Assembly (NCBI GenBank): GCA_946481735.1
Contig: CAMLOU010000183.1
Location: 1-6,656, forward strand
Reading direction: 5' to 3'
DNA: 6,656 nucleotides
Origin: an uncultured Cellvibrio sp.
GTDB lineage: Bacteria > Pseudomonadota > Gammaproteobacteria > Pseudomonadales > Cellvibrionaceae
Both the position numbers and the translations under genes were made by a program. Under the pieces are notes generated by a model, which was given only the letters and a program-made list of their open reading frames with translations, made no database searches and had not been told where the DNA came from. Of the stretch, positions 1 to 6,266 are shown piece after piece. How positions within the stretch are numbered: position 1 is the first letter of the stretch; the number at the start of each line of letters is the position of its first letter.

Positions 1-521
1 TCCAGCTCGTACTGCTCATTGATGGCTTGAATAGCCTGGTCTGCAATCGTCGCCAGAGGGGCGGCGATATCCAGCGGGACAACGTCAGTTTCCATCGACG
101 GATCTTCCAGCGTAGCCAGTTGACTGTCCAGCAACGCCGGCGCCATAAAATGCCCCGTGCGCCGATTCAATCGGTCCTGGATAGTGTGTTTGTCTCCGCG
201 CAGGAAGATAAAGAGGGTTTTCAGGCCGGCTTCGCGCAGTTGGTTGCGATGGATTTTCTTGAGGCCTGAGAAGGCAAGGAAACAATGCTGCTGTCGGCGC
301 GCCCTATCTTGCAGGTGCTGGCAGATGGCCGCTACCCAGGGTGCCCGCATCTCGTCGGTGAGGGGCTGGCCGCTGGCCATGCGCGCCCGCGACGACTCAC
401 TGTGGAAGTCATCACCGTCCAGGTAGCAATAGCCATAGTAGTCGGCTAGCGTACGGGCCAGTGAGGATTTACCACTGCCGGATACGCCCATCACCACGAT
501 CAGGTAAGTAGTGGCATTCAT
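1..521 (-). CDS. gntK: Gluconokinase, GntK type (C-terminus cut by window edge)
   Basis: Cytoplasmic kinase that converts D-gluconate and ATP to 6-phosphogluconate. 173 residues are visible and the reading frame is still open at the window edge; the family is about 165-180 residues, so only the last few are missing. The P-loop GVSGSGKS is at residues 12-19, followed by DGDDFH at 35-40, the ARMASGQPLTDE stretch at 46-57 with APW at 60-62, and the GHFM...LLDSQLATLEDP block from about 123 to 141; all are hallmarks of the GntK/thermoresistant gluconokinase family. The usual CSALK motif appears as FSGLK at 84-88. The start at 521 gives an N-terminus typical of the family; an in-frame ATG at 548 adds nine residues. 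Neither has a recognisable Shine-Dalgarno sequence. The gene diverges from the GntR-type regulator and would consume the gluconate released by the phosphorylase encoded at 3271-5631. Confidence 0.95.
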   Translation of the reverse strand, partial: MNATTYLIVVMGVSGSGKSSLARTLADYYGYCYLDGDDFHSESSRARMASGQPLTDEMRAPWVAAICQHLQDRARRQQHCFLAFSGLKKIHRNQLREAGLKTLFIFLRGDKHTIQDRLNRRTGHFMAPALLDSQLATLEDPSMETDVVPLDIAAPLATIADQAIQAINEQYEL

Positions 522-546
522 ATTGGAAGGAGCTAAGCGTTGAATC

Positions 547-556
547 ATTGCGCTAT
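547..556. promoter_or_regulatory. Second copy of operator core ATTGCGCTAT
   Basis: The ten bases ATTGCGCTAT are the exact reverse complement of the centre of the palindrome at 601-620 (606-615). The flanks are not conserved, so this would be a weaker site. The two centres are 59 bp apart, and this copy lies within the leader of gntK, overlapping the alternative gntK ATG at 548. It may be an auxiliary operator for the GntR-type repressor; this is inference. Confidence 0.4.
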
Positions 557-600
557 TTTGGGGTACGAACCTCTGAGATTTGCCAGAGTAGCACGGGGCC

Positions 601-620
601 AAATGATAGCGCAATCATTT
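601..620. promoter_or_regulatory. Predicted GntR (LacI-family) operator
   Basis: AAATGATAGCGCAATCATTT is a 20-bp palindrome whose half-sites (AAATGATAGC and AAATGATTGC) match at 9 of 10 positions, with a central CpG. LacI-family dimers typically bind such sites, inserting a hinge-helix leucine at the central CpG. It lies between the divergent gntK and gntR genes, 50 bp before the gntR start, and overlaps a candidate gntK promoter. The likely ligand protein is the adjacent regulator, acting on gntK and on itself. Confidence 0.7.
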
Positions 621-632
621 AGTCTGTGTTAT
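603..632 (-). promoter_or_regulatory. Candidate gntK promoter overlapping the operator
   Basis: Read on the minus strand, a -10 element TATCAT (603-608; 5 of 6 to consensus) lies 18 bases after a -35-like ATAACA (627-632; 4 of 6). The palindrome at 601-620 covers the -10 and most of the spacer, so a bound repressor would block it. The -35 match is modest, so this is a candidate only. I found no convincing plus-strand promoter for gntR in the same interval. Confidence 0.35.
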
Positions 633-669
633 CGTTCCGGCACTCGTGAATCGGCGATGAGATGCGGCA

Positions 670-1704
670 ATGAGATCGACGAAAAATACAACACATAAGA
701 AAGTAACGTTAGTGGATGTGGCGGCAGTAGCCGGTGTAAGCGCCATCACCGTCTCCCGGGTTATCAACCAGCCGGACAAGGTCTCCGACCTGTTGCGGCG
801 CCAGGTCCAGGCCGCTATTGACAGTCTGGGTTATATCCCCAATCAATTCGCCAGCTCTCTGGCGTCCGCCAAGTCCCGCGTGATCGGGGTGGCGATCCCG
901 TCCTTATCCAACATTGTGTTTAATGACGTTTTGCGTGGTATATACGAAGTCGCTGGCAAAGCCGGTTATAAAGTGCTGCTGGTTGACACCCATTATTCGC
1001 CCCTTGAAGAAGAAAAGATGGTCCGCACGCTGCTGAGCCAGGCACCGGAAGCCATGATCATTACTGGCGGTGACCAGACCCGCGCGTGCCAACAGCTGCT
1101 GCAAAAAGCCGGTATTCCCATCGTGCAGATGATGGAACTGCTCGATCAGCCGCTGGATATGAACGTGGGCTTCTCTCACTGGCAAGCCGGCTACGATGTG
1201 GTATCCAAGCTGCTGGAAGCGGGCCATACCCGCATCGGTTTTATGGGTGCACGTATGGACCCCCGTGTGCAACAGCGGATGCTGGGTTACAAAGCGGCGA
1301 TGGATGCGGCTGGCATTGATTGGAAAAATTTTATTGTTACCACACCGGAGCCTTCGTCTATTGCGCTGGGTGGTGAGTTGTTCCGCAGCCTCATGGCCTC
1401 AAGCCAGGGCGTGATTGATTCGATCTTCTGCTGTAACGACGACCTGGCATTGGGTGCACTGTTTGAAAGCCAGCGTATGAACATTCGCATTCCCGAACAA
1501 TTATCCCTGTGCGGCTTCAATGATATTGAAGCCTCGCAGTTTGTGAATCCTTCGCTGACCAGTGTGCATGTGCCGCGTTATGAAATGGGGGTGAAATCCA
1601 CCGAGATGGTTATTCGTGCGCTCAGCGGCAAGCCCATTGAAGAAAAACAAGTCAACATCGGTTATGAAGTGCGTTTGCGTAAGTCTACGCGCAATGCCAA
1701 ATAA
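670..1704 (+). CDS. gntR: LacI-family transcriptional regulator, GntR (gluconate utilisation) type
   Basis: A 344-residue DNA-binding regulator with classic LacI layout. The helix-turn-helix is at about residues 13-32 (VTLVDVAAVAGVSAITVSRV), the hinge helix at about 57-68 (PNQFASSLASAK, with the DNA-intercalating leucine at 64), and a periplasmic-binding-protein-like effector domain follows from about 70 to 335. Segments such as GYIPN, SRVIGVAIPSLSN, VFNDVLRGI, LGAR-like FMGARMDPR, IFCCNDDLALGALFE and CGFNDIE run parallel to Escherichia coli GntR, the gluconate-responsive LacI-type repressor (not the unrelated FadR/GntR superfamily). The ligand is therefore probably gluconate or a close relative. 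The start ATG has only a weak purine stretch (GAG at 659-661). It diverges from gntK and precedes the transporter and phosphorylase genes, so it probably controls all of them through the operator at 601-620. Confidence 0.9.
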   Translation: MRSTKNTTHKKVTLVDVAAVAGVSAITVSRVINQPDKVSDLLRRQVQAAIDSLGYIPNQFASSLASAKSRVIGVAIPSLSNIVFNDVLRGIYEVAGKAGYKVLLVDTHYSPLEEEKMVRTLLSQAPEAMIITGGDQTRACQQLLQKAGIPIVQMMELLDQPLDMNVGFSHWQAGYDVVSKLLEAGHTRIGFMGARMDPRVQQRMLGYKAAMDAAGIDWKNFIVTTPEPSSIALGGELFRSLMASSQGVIDSIFCCNDDLALGALFESQRMNIRIPEQLSLCGFNDIEASQFVNPSLTSVHVPRYEMGVKSTEMVIRALSGKPIEEKQVNIGYEVRLRKSTRNAK

Positions 1705-1705
1705 A

Positions 1706-1722
1706 CGCGGCTTTATGCCGCG
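1706..1722 (+). terminator. Hairpin after gntR, weak intrinsic terminator
   Basis: CGCGGC (1706-1711) and GCCGCG (1717-1722) form a perfect 6-bp GC stem around the loop TTTAT, starting two bases after the gntR stop. The tail ATATTTAT is U-rich but broken by adenines. It probably attenuates rather than fully blocks transcription into the transporter gene, whose own promoter I cannot identify in the 75-bp gap. Confidence 0.45.
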
Positions 1723-1767
1723 ATATTTATAAAAGCACATAAAAATTTACAACAATAACATTGCGCG

Positions 1768-1772
1768 AGGAG
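1768..1772 (+). promoter_or_regulatory. RBS deciding the GTG start of the transporter
   Basis: AGGAG lies 7 bases before the GTG at 1780. The first in-frame ATG, at 1798, is 25 bases from this site and has no Shine-Dalgarno of its own, so GTG is preferred. Confidence 0.8.
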
Positions 1773-1779
1773 AAAGACC

Positions 1780-3153
1780 GTGACCCATCACGATCGTATG
1801 GCCAAATTAAGTCTCAAGGAAAAAGTCGGCTACGCCGTCGGCGATTTCGGTTTTAACTTGTACTGGGCAAGTATTGCTTCATTTCTTGCGGTGTTTTACA
1901 CCGACGTATTCGGTATTCCTGCCGCGGCTGCCGGTACCATGTTTTTAGTGACCAAAATTGTCGATGCGATTACCGACCCCATCATGGGCGCCGTAGCGGA
2001 TCGCACCAGAACCCGCTGGGGAAAATTCCGTCCGTACTTGCTGTTTGCCGGTGTCCCCATGGCCGGTGCAGCAGTGATTACCTTCAGTACGCCGGATCTC
2101 AATGAGGGTGGCAAAATTATCTACGCCTACATCACCTATTCTTTCATGATGGTGATGTACACCATCCTCAGCACACCTTATTCATCCCTGTCAGGCGTGT
2201 TGACGGCGCGCAGCCAGGATCGCACCACCCTGATCAGTTTTCGTTTTATCGCGGCGTTTGTCGGTACGGCAATGGTTAATAAATTTACCTTGCCACTGGT
2301 TGAATGGCTGGGGCAGGGTAATGAAACCCTGGGCTGGCAATTAACCATGTCGTTGTACGGCATTATTGCGGCCATTGTGTTTGCTATTACATTTTTTTCT
2401 ACCACCGAGCGTATTGCGCCGCCGGCTGGCCAGCACACCAATCCGTTGAATGATATTAAAGACCTGTTGAACAATCGCCCCTGGGTTATTCTGATCGCGT
2501 TGGCGATGATCATCATGATGACCATTACCCTGCGCGGCGGCTCCGGTTATTACTATTTCGCCTACTATGTCGAACGGCCTGATTTAATTTCCAATTATTT
2601 GTTTGTACAAGGCATTGCCTTGGGTGTCGGCGCGGCCTTTACACCGCTGATGACCAGATTTATCGACAAAACCAAATTGTTGATGTTGCTGATGGGCATC
2701 GTCGGTGTCTTGTCGATTGCATTTTATTTCGTACCCAAAGATGCGATTGGTTTGATGTTTACCCTGAATATATTGATCAGCCTTGCGTTGGGGCCCAAGT
2801 CGCCACTGGCCTGGTCCATGTATGCCGACAGTGCGGATTACACCGAGTGGAAAACCGGGCGGCGCGCTACCGGTATGACATTTTCGGCGGCTACTTTCGC
2901 ACAAAAGCTCGGTGGCGCATTAGGTTCTGCATTTATGCTGTGGATGCTGGCCGCGATTGGCTATGTTGCGCGCGAAGCGCAAAGCGATGCGTCCCAGCAG
3001 GGCATCGCCTTGCTGCAAACGGTTATTCCCGGTGTGATTGCGTTTATCGCGGCCTTCGTGGTGAGTTTCTATCCTTTGACTAACGAAAAGCTGGAACAGA
3101 TCCAGACCGACCTCAAAGCCCGTGAAACAGAGCAGCCAACAGCGGCCAGCTAA
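1780..3153 (+). CDS. GPH-family sugar:cation symporter, probable cellobionate importer
   Basis: A 457-residue integral inner-membrane protein of the glycoside-pentoside-hexuronide:cation symporter family (MelB, GusB, XylP relatives; major facilitator fold, expected 12 membrane segments). Family marks are VGYAVGDFGFN at 16-26, VDAITDPIMG at 61-70, followed by DRTRTRWGKFRPYL at 74-87, and, in the second half, the YADSADYTEWKTGRRATG segment. The aspartate pair that serves cation binding in MelB (Asp55/Asp59) is kept as D62 and D66, whereas the position I align with MelB Asp124 is serine (S131), as in members thought to use protons. The C-terminal tail is polar and ends in the cytoplasm. The substrate cannot be read from sequence alone; lying between a gluconate regulator and a cellobionate phosphorylase, it most likely imports cellobionate. 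Cellobiose or gluconate remain alternatives. Confidence 0.88.
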   Translation: MTHHDRMAKLSLKEKVGYAVGDFGFNLYWASIASFLAVFYTDVFGIPAAAAGTMFLVTKIVDAITDPIMGAVADRTRTRWGKFRPYLLFAGVPMAGAAVITFSTPDLNEGGKIIYAYITYSFMMVMYTILSTPYSSLSGVLTARSQDRTTLISFRFIAAFVGTAMVNKFTLPLVEWLGQGNETLGWQLTMSLYGIIAAIVFAITFFSTTERIAPPAGQHTNPLNDIKDLLNNRPWVILIALAMIIMMTITLRGGSGYYYFAYYVERPDLISNYLFVQGIALGVGAAFTPLMTRFIDKTKLLMLLMGIVGVLSIAFYFVPKDAIGLMFTLNILISLALGPKSPLAWSMYADSADYTEWKTGRRATGMTFSAATFAQKLGGALGSAFMLWMLAAIGYVAREAQSDASQQGIALLQTVIPGVIAFIAAFVVSFYPLTNEKLEQIQTDLKARETEQPTAAS

Positions 3154-3182
3154 TGCGTCGCCCTGCTTTTTTGCTATTGATT

Positions 3183-3209
3183 AACGCCGCTGCTCTTGCG
3201 GCGTTTTTT
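3183..3209 (+). terminator. Intrinsic terminator between transporter and phosphorylase genes
   Basis: AACGCCGC (3183-3190) and GCGGCGTT (3198-3205) form a perfect 8-bp stem with a 7-base loop, and six thymines (3204-3209) follow, a canonical Rho-independent terminator. It lies 30 bases after the transporter stop and 62 bases before the phosphorylase start. No promoter is evident downstream of it, so partial read-through is probably how the phosphorylase gene is expressed. Confidence 0.8.
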
Positions 3210-3258
3210 ATTGTTCAGGATGAACGCTGACTCGCAGGATGCACAGCGACATTATTAT

Positions 3259-3263
3259 CGGAG
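3259..3263 (+). promoter_or_regulatory. RBS deciding the phosphorylase start
   Basis: CGGAG lies 7 bases before the ATG at 3271. Two in-frame upstream starts are less credible: the TTG at 3196 lies in the loop of the terminator hairpin, and the ATG at 3220 has only CAGG directly abutting it. Starting at 3271 also brings the residue numbers into register with the characterised Saccharophagus enzyme. Confidence 0.85.
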
Positions 3264-3270
3264 TTTATTT

Positions 3271-5631
3271 ATGTTGTCTCCCAGTGCCAACGGCGAACGT
3301 TATGAATTGACCAGCCCTACGGCCATGCCCCGTGCCGCCGGATTTTTGTGGAACCAGCGGATGATGATCCAGGTAACCTGTCGCGGCTACGCTGTTGCAC
3401 AATTTATGCAGCCGGAGCCAGCCAAATATGCCTACGCGCCGAATCTTGAAGCCAAAACATTTATGCAACCGGAGCAGCCTTATTATGCGCACCATCCGGG
3501 CCGCTTTTTTTATATTAAAGACGAAGAGAGTGGCGAGATTTTCTCTGCACCCTACGAGCCGGTGCGCGCGCTACCGGAGCAATTTACATTTTCCGTTGGC
3601 AAGAGTGATATTGCCTGGCGTATCGAATGCAAGGGCGTTCGGGTCGAGCTGACATTACAGCTCCCGACGCAGGATGTAGTGGAGTTGTGGCATCTGCGCG
3701 TAACCAATATCTCTGCTCGCCCGCGTCGGTTAAGTGTGTATTCCTATTTCCCAGTGGGCTATATGTCCTGGATGAATCAGTCTGCTGAATACCGTGCCGA
3801 TCTTGGCGGGATTGTGGCTAGCTGTGTTACGCCCTATCAAAAAGTAGCGGATTACTTCAAGAATAAAAACTTCAAAGACAAAACGTTTTTCCTGCATGAA
3901 GTGGCCCCGGTCGCCTGGGAAGCAAAACAGGAAACCTTTGAAGGTGAGGGCGGATTGCACAATCCCTCGGCCTTACAACAGGAAACACTGGATGGTGGTG
4001 ATGCACGGTATGAAACACCGGCGGCGGTGCTGCAGTATCGTTTAGCGCTAAACCCCCAGGATTCACAGGAATATCGTTTTATCTTCGGTCCTGCGTTTGA
4101 TGACACCGAGATAGCGGCGCTGCGGGAAAAATATCTCAGCGCTGAAGCTTTCGCTAGGGCGCAACAGGATTACACGAATTATCTCCAGCAGGGGCGCGGC
4201 TGCTTAACTATCGAAACACCTGACGCCGAGTTGGATAACTTCGTCAATCACTGGCTGCCACGCCAGGTCTTCTATCACGGCGACGTAAACCGCTTGACCA
4301 CAGATCCGCAGACCCGCAATTACCTGCAAGACAACATGGGCATGAGTTTTATCAAGCCCGCCGTCACGCGCGCTGCGTTTTTACATGCACTCAGCCAACA
4401 GGAAGCCAACGGCGCAATGCCCGATGGCATTTTGTTGGTGGAGGGTGCGGAGCTGAAATACATCAACCAGATTCCGCATACGGATCATTGTGTCTGGCTG
4501 CCGGTCTGCTTGCAGGCGTATTTGGATGAGACCAATGATTACGCGATCCTCGATGAACCGGTTAAAGACGCTGAAGGTGACAAAACGCTGACCGTCTTCG
4601 AGCGCATCAGCAACGCCATGCGTTGGTTGTTGAGCGCGCGGGATGAGCGTGGCTTGAGTTATATCGCCCAAGGCGATTGGTGTGATCCCATGAACATGGT
4701 GGGCTACAAAGGCAAAGGCGTGTCCGGTTGGTTATCGGTGGCAACGGCTTATGCGTTGAACCTGTGGGCTGATATCTGTGAGGCACAGCAACAAGCGTCG
4801 CTTGCCCGAGAATTTCGCACGGCGGCGCAATCGGTTAACGCGTCAGTTAATCAATATCTATGGGATGGCGACTGGTTCGGGCGTGGTATCACGGACGATG
4901 GGGTTGTCTTTGGTGTCAGCAAAGACTCGGAGGGGCGCATCTTCCTGAACCCACAGAGTTGGGCCATCCTCGGCGGCGCGGCTGATGCAGCCCAACGCCA
5001 GAAAATGCTGCGCGCGGTAGAGGAACAGTTGGAAACCCCCTACGGCGTCATGATGTTGGCTCCGGCTTATACCGCCATGCGCGATGATGTGGGCCGCGTT
5101 ACGCAAAAACATCCAGGCTCCGCAGAAAATGGTTCGGTATACAACCACGCGGCGGTGTTTTATATCTACAGCCTGTTTACCATCGCCGAACAGGACCGCG
5201 CCTATCGCCTGCTGCGTCAGATGATCCCGGGGCCGGATGAGCAGGATTATCTGCAGCGCGGCCAATTACCGGTCTTTATCCCCAACTATTATCGCGGCGC
5301 CTATCATCAGTTTCCGCGCACGGCCGGTCGCTCGAGTCAATTATTCAATACGGGCACCGTGTCCTGGGTGTATCGCTCGCTTATCGAAGGGTTGTTCGGG
5401 TTGAAAGGTGATCGCAAAGGCCTGCGTATTGCCCCGCAATTGCCCTCGCACTGGTCTCATGCCCGTGTAATCCGCGAGTTTCGCGGTGCGCGTTTTGAGG
5501 TGGATATGCGCAGGGAGCAGGGCGTTTCAACGGTGCAGGTGAGCCTGGATGGTCAAACGCTCCCGGAACCACATATCACCGACATTCAACCCGGCAAGGT
5601 GTACCAGGTCGTAGTAAAGATTCCAGGTTAG
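3271..5631 (+). CDS. Cellobionic acid phosphorylase, GH94
   Basis: A 786-residue cytoplasmic enzyme without a signal peptide, expected to catalyse cellobionate + phosphate = alpha-glucose 1-phosphate + gluconate (EC 2.4.1.321). GH94 layout: N-terminal beta-sandwich to about residue 270, helical linker, (alpha/alpha)6 barrel from about 330 to 710, and a C-terminal beta domain. Visible motifs are TRNYLQD (348-354), GDWCD with the catalytic acid D472, PGSAENG (615-621) with H626 nearby, and NTGTVSW (693-699) of the phosphate site. The aldonate-carboxylate ligands reported for Saccharophagus degradans CBAP (Gln190 from the partner subunit, Arg609, Lys613) all fall at the same numbers here (YQK at 189-191; RVTQK at 609-613). 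Cellobiose phosphorylase would be the generic call; these residues and the gntK/gntR neighbours favour cellobionate. Cellvibrio GH94 genes have been named cep94A and cep94B, but I cannot tell which this might be. Confidence 0.92.
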   Translation: MLSPSANGERYELTSPTAMPRAAGFLWNQRMMIQVTCRGYAVAQFMQPEPAKYAYAPNLEAKTFMQPEQPYYAHHPGRFFYIKDEESGEIFSAPYEPVRALPEQFTFSVGKSDIAWRIECKGVRVELTLQLPTQDVVELWHLRVTNISARPRRLSVYSYFPVGYMSWMNQSAEYRADLGGIVASCVTPYQKVADYFKNKNFKDKTFFLHEVAPVAWEAKQETFEGEGGLHNPSALQQETLDGGDARYETPAAVLQYRLALNPQDSQEYRFIFGPAFDDTEIAALREKYLSAEAFARAQQDYTNYLQQGRGCLTIETPDAELDNFVNHWLPRQVFYHGDVNRLTTDPQTRNYLQDNMGMSFIKPAVTRAAFLHALSQQEANGAMPDGILLVEGAELKYINQIPHTDHCVWLPVCLQAYLDETNDYAILDEPVKDAEGDKTLTVFERISNAMRWLLSARDERGLSYIAQGDWCDPMNMVGYKGKGVSGWLSVATAYALNLWADICEAQQQASLAREFRTAAQSVNASVNQYLWDGDWFGRGITDDGVVFGVSKDSEGRIFLNPQSWAILGGAADAAQRQKMLRAVEEQLETPYGVMMLAPAYTAMRDDVGRVTQKHPGSAENGSVYNHAAVFYIYSLFTIAEQDRAYRLLRQMIPGPDEQDYLQRGQLPVFIPNYYRGAYHQFPRTAGRSSQLFNTGTVSWVYRSLIEGLFGLKGDRKGLRIAPQLPSHWSHARVIREFRGARFEVDMRREQGVSTVQVSLDGQTLPEPHITDIQPGKVYQVVVKIPG

Positions 5632-5637
5632 GATGAG

Positions 5638-5663
5638 CCCACACTGCCCGCCGGCAGTGTGGG
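5638..5663. terminator. Strong hairpin between convergent genes
   Basis: CCCACACTGCC (5638-5648) and GGCAGTGTGGG (5653-5663) form a perfect 11-bp stem with the 4-base loop CGCC, six bases after the phosphorylase stop. Neither side has a U-tract (TAAAGG follows on the plus strand, CTCATCC on the minus), so it is not a textbook intrinsic terminator. It may protect the 3' end of the phosphorylase message or end transcription with help from Rho. Confidence 0.55.
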
Positions 5664-5683
5664 TAAAGGATAACGCGAGCGCC

Positions 5684-6010
5684 TCAGGAGGATTTTTTTT
5701 CGGCGGCCTTGGTGGCGGATTTGGATTTGGCGGAGCGACTGGATTGCTTGGCTTTAACGAGGCTGAGGTATTTGACCCAGGCCTGCTCCACCGGTGTCTT
5801 GGGTGCACCCTGATTGGCGATAACCTTGAGCAGGTGCAGGTCTTCCGGTGTTGGATCTGACACATTGTCGTCGACCAGGGCAGAGATCAACATGCCGTGT
5901 TTACGAATCAAGCGTGCCTGGATGCCGGATAATCCACCGGCTTCAAAACCATCGGGGAAGTTGAGCGGGTCCTGAAAAGCTTGTTTCAGATAATGCTCGC
6001 GCGGCAGCAT
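5684..6010 (-). CDS. maoP: DUF413/MaoP-family small protein
   Basis: A 108-residue soluble protein of the DUF413 family, whose Escherichia coli member YifE (MaoP, about 112 residues) acts with the maoS DNA site to organise the Ori macrodomain. The conserved core spans about residues 12-88: FQDPLNFPDGF, GGLSGIQARLIRKHG (25-39), a short acidic stretch, and the TPVEQAWVKYLSLVKAK end (72-88), closely paralleling the YPRGF, KEAQLLERHG and VWSKYM segments of YifE. The last 20 residues are a Ser/Ala/Lys-rich, probably disordered basic tail (SRSAKSKSATKAAEKKSS). The ATG at 6010 is chosen because GGAG at 6019-6022 precedes it by 8 bases; an in-frame GTG at 6040 has no such site. Family membership is well supported, but a macrodomain role outside enterobacteria is inference, and maoP is used here as a family name. 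Confidence 0.8.
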   Translation of the reverse strand: MLPREHYLKQAFQDPLNFPDGFEAGGLSGIQARLIRKHGMLISALVDDNVSDPTPEDLHLLKVIANQGAPKTPVEQAWVKYLSLVKAKQSSRSAKSKSATKAAEKKSS

Positions 6011-6018
6011 AAAGACAT

Positions 6019-6022
6019 CTCC
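6019..6022 (-). promoter_or_regulatory. RBS of the MaoP-like gene
   Basis: GGAG on the minus strand, 8 bases before the ATG at 6010; it decides against the upstream GTG at 6040. No convincing promoter was found between 6023 and 6185, where a TATAAC hexamer lacks a matching -35. Confidence 0.7.
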
Positions 6023-6186
6023 ATCAATAAGTATAGGCACGTGTTATACGCTGGATACCGACAGCAGAACTGGCTCCGGCTGAAAATTTATGGCGAAGAT
6101 AATCTGTTTTTATTTCACTGTATAGATGCTGATGAAGCCTGATGTGGGTTGCCCAACGAAATGGTGCAGAACCAAATAGCGGACAC

Positions 6187-6209
6187 AAAAAAACCGGCGA
6201 TTGCCGGTT
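6187..6209 (-). terminator. rpsT intrinsic terminator
   Basis: On the minus strand, AACCGGC and GCCGGTT (plus-strand 6203-6209 and 6192-6198) pair around a 4-base loop and run into seven thymines (6187-6193). It lies 57 bases after the rpsT stop, so rpsT is monocistronic and the MaoP-like gene downstream should have its own promoter. Confidence 0.85.
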
Positions 6210-6266
6210 CTTTTGTCTTGCAATGTCGCGCTAGCCTTTTGGCTGCATCATCGCGGGTCGCTGCTA

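Larger units (their letters stand above)
540..698 (+). other. Possible upstream ORF (52 codons) with strong RBS, overlapping gntR start
   Basis: A TTG-initiated frame of 52 codons is preceded by GGAAGGAG at 525-532, only 7 bases before the TTG, which is an excellent Shine-Dalgarno match. It ends with TAA at 696-698, overlapping the first codons of gntR in another frame. Its product resembles nothing I recognise, and a transcript starting upstream of 525 would have to run antisense to the gntK start. It could be a leader peptide coupled to gntR translation, but chance is the more likely explanation. Confidence 0.15.

Noticed and set aside
571..588. CTCTG...CAGAG inverted repeat in the gntK leader
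   Set aside because: Only a 5-bp stem with an 8-base loop, too weak to claim as a regulatory structure.
1746..1767. TTTACA as a -35 and ATTGCGC (1760-1766) as a third operator half-site before the transporter
   Set aside because: No -10 at suitable distance, and only one half of the operator core matches; the other half (GAG) belongs to the RBS.
3227..3258. Promoter for the phosphorylase: CTGACT (3227-3232) and TATTAT (3253-3258)
   Set aside because: The spacer is 20 bases, and the -10 would abut the RBS at 3259-3263, so the transcript would start at or after the RBS.
5682..5700. CCTC-AG-GAGG followed by eight thymines as a plus-strand terminator
   Set aside because: The loop is too small for the 4-bp stem, and the T run simply encodes Lys codons of the MaoP-like gene on the other strand.
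5633..5860. Plus-strand frame rich in glycine and phenylalanine
   Set aside because: It is antisense to the Lys/Ser/Ala-rich tail and core of the MaoP-like gene; the glycine-rich look is an artefact of that codon pattern.
6041..6142. Plus-strand 33-codon frame from GTG 6041 with a fairly protein-like sequence
   Set aside because: No credible Shine-Dalgarno, no promoter, no recognisable homology, and it lies in the upstream region of the MaoP-like gene; chance is sufficient.
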